Shown: positions 18,525 to 27,493 of the stretch, in pieces
Layout: each line of letters starts with the position of its first letter
How positions within the stretch are numbered: the first letter of the stretch is position 1
Assembly (NCBI GenBank): GCA_029547225.1
Contig: JAKPPS010000039.1
Coordinates: 1 to 55,377, forward strand
Source: a bacterium
Lineage (GTDB): Bacteria; Patescibacteriota; Dojkabacteria; SC72; WJKH01
Direction: 5' to 3'
Length of the DNA stretch: 55,377 nt
The notes under the pieces: model-generated
The model's input: only the letters and a program-made list of their open reading frames with translations
The model's database searches: none
Told to the model about the DNA's origin: nothing
Position numbers and translations under genes: made by a program

Positions 18525-19706
18525 TTATATATCGTGATCTCTTATGTATTCCATGATTGGTATTGCAACTTTTATAATATTACCAGCATCTGGCTTGTAG
18601 TGAAGTCTTAATCCAGGATTGTAATTTATTTCGTTAATGGCACATTCTGTTGGTTTGGTTATATCTGGAGTAATCAGATCAACGCCACCATATTTCAAAC
18701 CGATTGCTTTTACTGCTTTGATAGCAAGATCGATGTAGTACGGGTGTGTGATATCTGCACATTCTTCTGTTGTACCACCGGTAGTGAGATTTGCATTGTA
18801 TCTCAAAAATATTTTTTTGTCTTTATCGATTACGGATTGCAGATTGTATCTGAGAGTTAGTAATTTACTTATTGTTTCAACATCTATGGGTATTGGTAAT
18901 AATAATCTCTCACTTCTTAAAATATTCTTTGCATCTATAAGTTGTTGTATTGTGCTTGTGCCATCTCCAATAACATATGCTGGGACTCGGTGTACTATTG
19001 CAATAACTCGATTATCAAGTACCAATAATCGATAATTCTCACCTTGGATAAACTGCTCAACCAAAACTTCTGTTGGTACTTTTGCGTGATTATTATCAAC
19101 AGCAAACTGATAAGCCTCCTGAACATCTTGCAAAGCAGGTTTCGAGGATAGAATTTCGGGTGAGATTGTAATGTTTTCTGAAGTGATACTCCCCCCTAGT
19201 ATCTTACCGTTACCTTTGATACTCCCGGGGAGTATACTTTGGGACTGTTCTTCAATCTGATTAGTAAGAGTCGAGGACACAGTAAGATCAGCAGGTTTTT
19301 CGAGCACTTTCCTTAAGCCGGGTAGGATAGAAACTCCGTGTCCGCCTAATGCTTGTAATGGCTTGATGACAATATTTTTAAGCATTAGATATTTTTCGAT
19401 TGCCTCTTGCGGATTTGAAACTACGAACTGTTTTGGTACTGGGATATCGAATTTTGATAAAACTTTGTTTGTAAGGCTTTTTCTCTTTGCAATAGTACTA
19501 CTCGGTGTGTTGACTAAGGGGGTTACAGTATTTGCAATGTACCAATGTTTATTATTATATATAAATTTTGCGAGTAATCCTTTCTCAATAATTTCATATT
19601 CGATATTTAATTGATCGGCTGCTTCTACAAAATATGATAGGTGGATATTTCCAGCAATCTTAAGGTAGTTATTTTGTAAAGTGCTTTTTTGTCGTTTTTT
19701 ATCCAT
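18525..19706 (-). CDS. Cyanophycin-synthetase/GshAB-like ATP-grasp ligase (no Mur domain)
   Basis: 'NIVIKPLQALGGHGVSIL', 'VEQFIQGENYRLLVLDNRVIAIVHRVPAYVIGDGTSTIQQLIDAKN', 'GGVDLITPDI', 'INEINYNPGL'. Confidence 0.82.
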   Translation of the reverse strand: MDKKRQKSTLQNNYLKIAGNIHLSYFVEAADQLNIEYEIIEKGLLAKFIYNNKHWYIANTVTPLVNTPSSTIAKRKSLTNKVLSKFDIPVPKQFVVSNPQEAIEKYLMLKNIVIKPLQALGGHGVSILPGLRKVLEKPADLTVSSTLTNQIEEQSQSILPGSIKGNGKILGGSITSENITISPEILSSKPALQDVQEAYQFAVDNNHAKVPTEVLVEQFIQGENYRLLVLDNRVIAIVHRVPAYVIGDGTSTIQQLIDAKNILRSERLLLPIPIDVETISKLLTLRYNLQSVIDKDKKIFLRYNANLTTGGTTEECADITHPYYIDLAIKAVKAIGLKYGGVDLITPDITKPTECAINEINYNPGLRLHYKPDAGNIIKVAIPIMEYIRDHDI

Positions 19707-19814
19707 ATTTGATATTGTATCTCAATTAGTTCGCTTGAGCAATTGCGAAATATAATTATAAATAATTTTAAGTAAAATCACTTGATTTTTATTTAATTTT
19801 GAGCGATTATTAAA

Positions 19815-19986
19815 GAATGAAGCGAGAGAAGTACCAAGCTTGCTTGAGGACTTCCGAGCGAATGAGTTAACACGTAGTCTTAAGGAATGAAGCGAGAGAA
19901 GGCAAGCTTGCTTGAGGATTTCCGAGCGAATGAGTTAACACGATAGTCTTAAGGAATGGAGCGAGAGAAGGCAAGCTTGCTTGAAT
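19815..19986. repeat. Tandem ~70-bp intergenic repeat, about 2.5 copies
   Basis: Units start at 19815 (70 nt), 19885 (69 nt) and 19954 (partial). Core GAATGAAGCGAGAGAAGGCAAGCTTGCTTGAGGA(C/T)TTCCGAGCGAATGAGTTAACACG(A)TAGTCTTAAG. Confidence 0.95.
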
Positions 19987-20036
19987 GTAAAATACATTTG
20001 ATATTAGTAAATATTTAAATTGTACTGCCTTACAAA

Positions 20037-23000
20037 TTGAGTACTACAAAAAACACTTTTTCTTTTATTAACTTGATCAGGTTCATATTGATCTTGGGGC
20101 TTTTTGTTACAGTTTTTTATGCAACTTTTGATAGGCAGATAGCACGCACTTTTGGTACTCATACGATGCCAGAGTATGATGGTAAATTTCCGCTGAATAG
20201 CAATTATGCCTTTAGTCATGTTATTGATATTGGTGCGAATCTGGATAGTGTAACTATTGCTGACCAGTTTCATGATAATGTTGATTGCGTTTATTATACA
20301 GATTTTTATGTATTTGATCTCGCAGGTTCGCTTATTACTTCTTGGTCTGATGATACGCTTGGTCGTATAGGCGGTATGGATATGACTGAAGATGGTAGAG
20401 TGGTGCTTGTGGATGAGAGTAATTTAATTATCGTGACTTATGATAGTGATGGTTCAAACCGTTCAGACAGGGGACTTAATTTACCAAGCCAAGCGTCTAG
20501 TTTTGTGATTGAGGGTTTGACTCTTTCTCAAGGTGGAGATGTGTATGTCGGAGTTGAATATACAGATGACACAGAATACAACAAAATATATAAATACTCT
20601 CGCAACGGCGAATTTGTTACAAGTTGGGGAGAAAGAGGTACGGGTCTTGGTCAATTTTCTGACATAATAGCTTTAAATCTTGATTCAGATGGGTATATTT
20701 ATGTGTTAGATGAAGCAGGTAAAGTCGCAAAATTTACTCCTGATGGAACTTTTGTCTATGAGTTTAATCATGGGATCGTTCCCAATCCTGGTGAATCAAT
20801 CGTTGATATTGCTATTGATAATACTGACACAATAATGGTTTCTTATCAACAGTATGTCTATTTGTATGATCAGACAGGTGGATATATCGATCGAAGAGAT
20901 ATTAGTACTGAGGCGTATTGGGGAGAGGCAGTTAGTTGGTTGAGAATAGATGTTAATAGTGATGGAGAAATATTGATAGGTGACGATGGTAATCAGGGTA
21001 TATATTATTATGATGATTCTTTCGCATTACTTGATAGATTTTTGTCAAAAATATCTTGGGAGGGTGGCATAATACCATCTTATACTGGTGATGGTGATAT
21101 GGTAATTGACGTTAATGGAAACCTTTTCTTTACGAATAATCTAGATAAAACAACGGTTTACAATAGTGAGGGGATATTGATAGATGCTCTCGAAATTTAT
21201 GCTGAAGGTGGTATGGATTTTGATAACCAAGGTAATTTATATTATGTTGATAGTGGTAATTTTATTAGGCAGTACGATAGCAATAGAAATCCTATAAGTA
21301 CTTGGGGCAACCAAGGTTTAGGCAATGATATTGAGTACGCAGAAAAAATCGCAATCAGTCCAGATGGATATATATATCTTACTGATCCTCGGGGTTGTTA
21401 CTACAAAGTTGATAATAGTCATAATGTTATATTCAAGAGGTGTAACAGTGAGATTGATGGTCAACCTAATTTACACACATATATAACAGATTTGGTTTTT
21501 GATAGCCAAGGTAACTATTATATAATTTTTAATGAGAATGATTTAAGTCATGTTAGTGCTTTTACATCAGAGGATGTTTTTATTGAAAGTTGGGGGAGTG
21601 AGGGCACTGCAGATGATCAATTTAATTATGTCTCCTCAATGACTATTGATCATAATGATGATTTATGGGTTGCTGATACAGGAGCAGATTGTATCAAAAG
21701 GTTTACAACGGATGGTGAATATACAGGTAAGATTTGCGATTATGATGGAAACCCATTTGAAACTGTAGCATATATTATGTATCAAGATGGAGTTATATAT
21801 GTTGCAGATGCTTCAACTCGAGAGATAGTTATGTTTTCATTTGATACTTTGCCACCAGAAATTGATATTGTAGCGCCTACGAAAAATAAGACTGCTACGA
21901 TAACAGATACGACAATTGAGATTTATGATAATCGCGGTTTGTTATCCGAAGATATTGTTGTTGATAATGCTTCAACAGCAGATTATACAAATCTTAGTTG
22001 TCAGCAAGTAGATCCTAATAATGTAAGCTGTACAATAAATATTACCTCTAGCGGTAACTTGATTATTAATGCAATCGATATTGAGGGAAATCTTGCCACT
22101 TTAAGTGAAAATGGCTATGTTGTAGATTTGCCACCAGTACCTGTGATACTTACAAGTGTTGATGGTGTAACTGGTTTTGCCGATAATGATACTCTGACAT
22201 TTAGTTTAGAAAATCGTAGTCCTGTCATTGTGGGAGTATCAGATCCTGATACAACAATTTTCTTTTTAGCTGGTACAAATCGTTATCAAGCAACTCCTGA
22301 TGCTGGGGGAAATTTCACCTTGACTTTACAAAATCCACGCTTACCTCAAGGTTCTTCTGTGTCATTGTTATATTGGGCAAGAGATGGTAGTCGATCCTTA
22401 TCTACGGTAAAAACGCTAAATATTACTGTTACGGCACCTGATGTGGACACTGCTGAGACTCAACCGATTTATCAATATCTATATCTTCCAAAAGGAGCTC
22501 AGCGTCCTTCTGGCACAACACCAATTGTTGAACTTCCTACTGTTGTACCATATGAACAGGTCGAACTACCAACGATAGTAACAGAGGAAGAAACCATCCC
22601 AATACCAACAAGACGTCTTCCAAATACACAAGTTGAGAATATCGGTACTAGTTGGATAACATCAGAACAAGCTCAGGAGATAGCGATGTGGAGTGCTGGC
22701 GGAGCAGTTGTAGCATTTACTGTTGCAATGATATTAGGAGAATCGAATCCTGTTGCATATGTATTTAGATTTATTACTTACGCTTTTGGTTGGTTGAAGG
22801 TCAAGAAAAAGCATAATTCGTTTATTGTCGTTTATGATGCTGTTACAAAGGAGCCAATCTCGTTGGCGATAATAAGGTTTATTAAGTCAGGTGGTGGTCT
22901 TGTAGATACTCAGGTTACAAATGAATATGGGGTTGTGGATGTTGCATTGCCAGACGGAGAATACAATCTTGTTGTTGCCGCTCGAGATTACAAATATCCA

Positions 23001-23594
23001 ACTAGTGTTATCACAGTAAGTAATGATGAAGTTTATGAAAACATTTTTCGTGGTGGCAAGCTTAATGCAAAAGAGGGTATACCTCTAAATATTTCGATAC
23101 CTCTTGATCCGATTTTGAGTAGTGATAAAGCTTACAATGTAGCAAAATTCAGAAGTGTATTAGCGAATATGGTTGAAGTATTGCAATATCTACTTTTAGT
23201 TGTTGGTTTTATTTTTGCAGGTATAGCTTATCTAGGATCAAGTACTACACTAAATCTTGTTGTGCTGGCTTTATATTTCTTAATAATCATTATAAATATT
23301 TATATAGCAATAAAAGGTAACAAAAATTATGGTCAGGTAAAAGACACTTATGGAAACTTTATTTCAGGTATGACTTTGTCTTTAGTTGAGAATAAATATG
23401 ACAGAGTAACTGCAGTTAGAGTTACCGATAAAAAAGGTAAGTATAGATTTGTTGTCCCGCAAGCAGAGTATTCAATTAAAAGTAGTGATGAAAAATATCG
23501 CTTACAAGAGAATATTATTATAAGTAAGAGTAAAGAATCAACCAGTTCACTCATAATAAACAAAAATATATTAGTAGAAAGGATAAGCAAATGA
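20037..23594 (+). CDS. Large NHL-repeat beta-propeller surface protein with C-terminal TM segments and carboxypeptidase-regulatory-like domains
   Basis: N-terminal signal/anchor; repeated 'GEFVTSWGERGTGLGQFSDIIALNLDSDGYIYVLD', 'STWGNQGLGND..ISPDGYIYLTD'; C-terminal 'SFIVVYDAVTKEPISLAIIRF..GEYNLVVAARDYKYP'. TTG start. Confidence 0.82.
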   Translation: MSTTKNTFSFINLIRFILILGLFVTVFYATFDRQIARTFGTHTMPEYDGKFPLNSNYAFSHVIDIGANLDSVTIADQFHDNVDCVYYTDFYVFDLAGSLITSWSDDTLGRIGGMDMTEDGRVVLVDESNLIIVTYDSDGSNRSDRGLNLPSQASSFVIEGLTLSQGGDVYVGVEYTDDTEYNKIYKYSRNGEFVTSWGERGTGLGQFSDIIALNLDSDGYIYVLDEAGKVAKFTPDGTFVYEFNHGIVPNPGESIVDIAIDNTDTIMVSYQQYVYLYDQTGGYIDRRDISTEAYWGEAVSWLRIDVNSDGEILIGDDGNQGIYYYDDSFALLDRFLSKISWEGGIIPSYTGDGDMVIDVNGNLFFTNNLDKTTVYNSEGILIDALEIYAEGGMDFDNQGNLYYVDSGNFIRQYDSNRNPISTWGNQGLGNDIEYAEKIAISPDGYIYLTDPRGCYYKVDNSHNVIFKRCNSEIDGQPNLHTYITDLVFDSQGNYYIIFNENDLSHVSAFTSEDVFIESWGSEGTADDQFNYVSSMTIDHNDDLWVADTGADCIKRFTTDGEYTGKICDYDGNPFETVAYIMYQDGVIYVADASTREIVMFSFDTLPPEIDIVAPTKNKTATITDTTIEIYDNRGLLSEDIVVDNASTADYTNLSCQQVDPNNVSCTINITSSGNLIINAIDIEGNLATLSENGYVVDLPPVPVILTSVDGVTGFADNDTLTFSLENRSPVIVGVSDPDTTIFFLAGTNRYQATPDAGGNFTLTLQNPRLPQGSSVSLLYWARDGSRSLSTVKTLNITVTAPDVDTAETQPIYQYLYLPKGAQRPSGTTPIVELPTVVPYEQVELPTIVTEEETIPIPTRRLPNTQVENIGTSWITSEQAQEIAMWSAGGAVVAFTVAMILGESNPVAYVFRFITYAFGWLKVKKKHNSFIVVYDAVTKEPISLAIIRFIKSGGGLVDTQVTNEYGVVDVALPDGEYNLVVAARDYKYPTSVITVSNDEVYENIFRGGKLNAKEGIPLNISIPLDPILSSDKAYNVAKFRSVLANMVEVLQYLLLVVGFIFAGIAYLGSSTTLNLVVLALYFLIIIINIYIAIKGNKNYGQVKDTYGNFISGMTLSLVENKYDRVTAVRVTDKKGKYRFVVPQAEYSIKSSDEKYRLQENIIISKSKESTSSLIINKNILVERISK

Positions 23595-26500
23595 GAATAT
23601 TAAAAACAATTACAAAAAAGAGATATTTGGAAAAATTAGCAAGTATTGTTCTTACATTAATAATCTCTTTCTCATCGCTTATATCAATTTTCCCAGTTCA
23701 GCAATCAAAAGCTTATCAATTAGTCGGCTTAGAAGATATTGGCAATATCATGCCAGGTTCAACGGATGACTTTACTGCCGAGAGTTTCAAAGATGAAGAA
23801 GGGACTATGATTTTTTATGATGTAGATAGTGCTTTCGAAATTCATATTTCTCAGATAAACAAAAGTGGGGAATTGATATGGAGTAATATGTATATCGATC
23901 TCTCAACTTATGGAATAGATCCGTACGCTCCATCTTTACAACATGATTATATAATTACAGATGGAGATGGTGGAGTATTTATTTTTGGATCAAAGGTTGT
24001 TGATTATGGAGATAATTCACATTTTGATAATAATAATAATGTTAGGAATATTTATGTAGTCCATGTGCTTGTGGATGGAAGTATTGATGCAGAATTTCCA
24101 CAAAGATTTATGCCTGCATCATTCGATCAAGAAATTCTTTCAGCTTGGCCAGATTATCAGGGCGGTTTTGGTATTTTTTATAAGTCTAAAGTTTTGAGTG
24201 ATTTTATATTTGAGTATAGACTACAACATGTTTCTGCTGATGGTACATTGCTCTACAATGTTAATGACTATGTAGATGTGCCACAAGTTAGTATGCACTG
24301 TACAAATCAAGATTTAGCTTCTCAGGCTCAGATCCCTTTTGATATGCAATATTATCATTATGGTTTTTCCTTTTATGGATGGAGAGAGTGTTGGGAGTGG
24401 TGTCAAGAAACTATTGATGACGCTCATCCTTTTTGCCAATATACAGCAACAGATAATCGCAGTTGTTCTGTAATCGGAGCTCCCGGAGAAAATATTGATA
24501 ATTGTACTTGGGATACGCTATCTAATAGCTTGGGAAACAAATGGCCAGCATTTTATGGAGTCAAACAAGATTTATTACCAATAACTTCAGGTGACGATAT
24601 AATTATGGAGCCTTATGCTCAAGCCTTGGATAATGTGGGTATATTAGTTGGTGAAAGCTCGATATATCATCCAAGTTATATGTCTGAATATCTACTTGAA
24701 GTTAAAGATGCAAAGTATCTTGCAGATGGAGATTTACAAATTATGTTTGAAAGAAAAAACTATGAATTTGAATCAACAGAAAGTATTGTGGTACAGCAAT
24801 ATGATGCAATAACATTTACTCCCAAATATGATGGTATGGGTATAGAGTATCACGGAGATGCACCTTTGACAGATCTATCAAACCCTTATGGTATTGAATA
24901 TAACGGTAAATTACTCGGTGAAGAAGGTTGGTATATTACTCAGATTAGAGATATGGATTTAGATTCTAATAGAGAGAAATTGATTATTGCAAAGCATAAT
25001 TTTGATGGTACTTTATCTTGGCAAAATACTTACGAATATGAGCTTGATAATGATGTCTATTCTTTTAGTTACGATTTTCGGTATACACCTCTTTCTAATC
25101 TTGTGGTGGACGATCAAAATAATCTAATTTTTGCTTGGGATGTATATAATTGGATGGAATCAGATTATTTTCTGATGTCTTTTTATCAAAAATATGACAA
25201 AAACGATGGTACCGGTATGTGGGGTACTTATCCAAATGAGTTAGTCAGTTACGAATATAGTGTAGGCAATCTACTTTGGGAGACTGCGCTTTATACTGAT
25301 AGTGATAACGGTGCTTTCATAACATTCTTTGTGGATGATGAAGATGCAAATTTTTTGATAGGTCGTATTGATGAGAATGGCATTTTTGATGATTTTAATC
25401 AAAGTATTTTTATCGGGCCATGGACAAGTAATTGGCCAAATGTTTTCAAAGGAAATACTGGAGATGGGTTATTTGCACTTGCCGGTCCAGGTCTACTTGA
25501 TATATATAAAATGAAACTAGCTAACCAAATAAAAGTAAACCAAGGGTATGCAGTATATAGTGATGAAGTAACTAATTTTATTGATACGACCACAGATATT
25601 GGAGTTACAAAAGATGATAATAATTATCAAAATCGTGTTAGAATATTTAATAATGCATTGATGGTATCTTCTCTATTTGCTGATGTCAGCACGGATAGAG
25701 ATTGGACAAATGTTGTAGCTCAAAATAGCTTAGAATTACAAAAGGCTTTTATTACAGGCTTTGATTCAACAGATGGAAATTATCTTTTCCATGATTTATA
25801 TATCCCATATGATTCTCAATTACCACTTGCTGCAAGAGCGATTGTATGTCCTGATGCAACAAGTTTTGCAACGATAAGTCGTACATGTACAGGAGCTTAT
25901 GCTATTAATGTGGATCAGGCAATAAATCCTCTCAGCCTTGTTTCATTTGGAGGTTTATCATATTGGAAAATACCAAATCTGACAGGTACGGGAGTTATGC
26001 TTGAAAGTGCATCTACATTTGAAATTACTCCAAGCGTATCCCAAGTCGAGCCATCAACAGAAATATCTGTAATAGTCAGTGCGCTTGATGCAGATGGCCA
26101 AGTCGATACTAATTATGTTGGTACGATAAATTTAATATCTCAGTCAGGTGCTGTTTTGCCTTCGAGTTATACATTTACGGTTGCAGACGCAGGTGTACAC
26201 ACATTCACAGGTGTAAAATTTAACAATACAGGTACATATACAATTATGGCCACAGATACACTAGATCCAACATTGAGCGGTGTTTCGGCGAATATTATTT
26301 CTGCAGATGCGGACTGGGATAATGGAGAAGAGGATCCAGATATAGTTGTGCCACCACAAGATCAAGAAACAATAATCATTGATCCTTCATGTGCAACAAA
26401 TACACAAAGGGAAGAATGCCAAGCAGAATTAACTATCAGCAATGTTGAAATTATAGATGATAATGATGGAGATACAAATATTGACAGATCAGTATGTTGG

Positions 26501-27211
26501 GATACCAATCTCGAATCTCAAGGATTAATAAATTATGGTACGGAACAAGAAGAATTTTATCAGTTCTCTTCACCAGCAGAAATTAATTATGTTGTTACAA
26601 ACCATTGTATTAATATTGATGAGCTAGAAAACAATAGTAGATATTTTTTCAAAATCTCATCAGTTTCTTATGCCGGTAAAGAAACTGAATACGAAGGCAC
26701 TTTTGATATCGGTAACTATCTTGGAGATCAAATTGACCAGCCCGAAGATTTTATTATTGTCGATGAGGAAGAGGTTATATCTCAGTCAGAAGCTATTATT
26801 GATACAGAGGGATTACTTGATCTTAATCTCGATTTACAATTCAAGACACCACAAGAGGCGACATGTTATTTAAAATATGGATTATCATTAAATAATCTCG
26901 ATAAACAGAGTCAATCAAATACAGTTGGTACTGTCCATAATTACAATATTAATCTTCAAGACCTCTCCTATGAAGATAAAGTTTTTTATGAAGCCTATTG
27001 TCAGAGGATTATCGAGGAAGGTCAAACAGATGCAGGCGGAGAAATGTTATATCTCAAAAGAGGTACTGTTGAGATGGTCCAGATTGATACTGTAGATGAA
27101 CAGAAAACTGTAACAGTTACTGTAATGCTTGGATTATTCTTGATAGGCTTGATATCTGTAGTTCTTTTGATAACGGGATATCTTAAGATTACTAAGAAAA
27201 AAACTATTTAG
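23591..27211 (+). CDS. Large secreted/surface protein, C-terminal TM anchored, translationally coupled to preceding gene
   Basis: N-terminal signal segment, Ig-like 'ISVIVSALDADGQVDTNYVGTINLIS', C-terminal TM 'VTVMLGLFLIGLISVVLLITGYLKITKKK'; ATGA overlap with upstream stop. Confidence 0.8.
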   Translation: MRILKTITKKRYLEKLASIVLTLIISFSSLISIFPVQQSKAYQLVGLEDIGNIMPGSTDDFTAESFKDEEGTMIFYDVDSAFEIHISQINKSGELIWSNMYIDLSTYGIDPYAPSLQHDYIITDGDGGVFIFGSKVVDYGDNSHFDNNNNVRNIYVVHVLVDGSIDAEFPQRFMPASFDQEILSAWPDYQGGFGIFYKSKVLSDFIFEYRLQHVSADGTLLYNVNDYVDVPQVSMHCTNQDLASQAQIPFDMQYYHYGFSFYGWRECWEWCQETIDDAHPFCQYTATDNRSCSVIGAPGENIDNCTWDTLSNSLGNKWPAFYGVKQDLLPITSGDDIIMEPYAQALDNVGILVGESSIYHPSYMSEYLLEVKDAKYLADGDLQIMFERKNYEFESTESIVVQQYDAITFTPKYDGMGIEYHGDAPLTDLSNPYGIEYNGKLLGEEGWYITQIRDMDLDSNREKLIIAKHNFDGTLSWQNTYEYELDNDVYSFSYDFRYTPLSNLVVDDQNNLIFAWDVYNWMESDYFLMSFYQKYDKNDGTGMWGTYPNELVSYEYSVGNLLWETALYTDSDNGAFITFFVDDEDANFLIGRIDENGIFDDFNQSIFIGPWTSNWPNVFKGNTGDGLFALAGPGLLDIYKMKLANQIKVNQGYAVYSDEVTNFIDTTTDIGVTKDDNNYQNRVRIFNNALMVSSLFADVSTDRDWTNVVAQNSLELQKAFITGFDSTDGNYLFHDLYIPYDSQLPLAARAIVCPDATSFATISRTCTGAYAINVDQAINPLSLVSFGGLSYWKIPNLTGTGVMLESASTFEITPSVSQVEPSTEISVIVSALDADGQVDTNYVGTINLISQSGAVLPSSYTFTVADAGVHTFTGVKFNNTGTYTIMATDTLDPTLSGVSANIISADADWDNGEEDPDIVVPPQDQETIIIDPSCATNTQREECQAELTISNVEIIDDNDGDTNIDRSVCWDTNLESQGLINYGTEQEEFYQFSSPAEINYVVTNHCINIDELENNSRYFFKISSVSYAGKETEYEGTFDIGNYLGDQIDQPEDFIIVDEEEVISQSEAIIDTEGLLDLNLDLQFKTPQEATCYLKYGLSLNNLDKQSQSNTVGTVHNYNINLQDLSYEDKVFYEAYCQRIIEEGQTDAGGEMLYLKRGTVEMVQIDTVDEQKTVTVTVMLGLFLIGLISVVLLITGYLKITKKKTI

Positions 27212-27280
27212 CACTCTTAACTAATGATAAAGCAGATTTATCTCTTGATAAGCATTGAAATAAGAAAAATATTAGCATTA

Positions 27281-27322
27281 TGTAACCATGCGTTAATATG
27301 CTGAATTATCCGTCACCATTAC
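27281..27322 (+). repeat. Bipartite intergenic element family 2, copy B
   Basis: TGTAACCA (27281-27288)-N21-CCGTCACCATTAC (27310-27322). Confidence 0.75.
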
Positions 27323-27493
27323 TAACCGAGAGCTAGACAACAAAAAGCCATTGCCATATTTTGAAACTATCTTTAAAAGAGGACATAAAGTAGTTCCGTT
27401 CTCTTGATATTGAAGCGAAATATAGATGATTATTTATAAATCATCATATCTTAAGTAAGTAAAATTTGAAGTGTATTAGGGTAATAGCAATCT

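Noticed and set aside
19815-19986. Possible CRISPR array or coding repeat
   Set aside because: Repeats are directly tandem without spacers; unit lengths of 70 and 69 nt do not preserve a reading frame.
20004-20273. 89-aa minus-strand ORF between the repeat array and the NHL protein start
   Set aside because: Overlaps the signal-anchor coding region of the NHL protein and has no recognisable motif.
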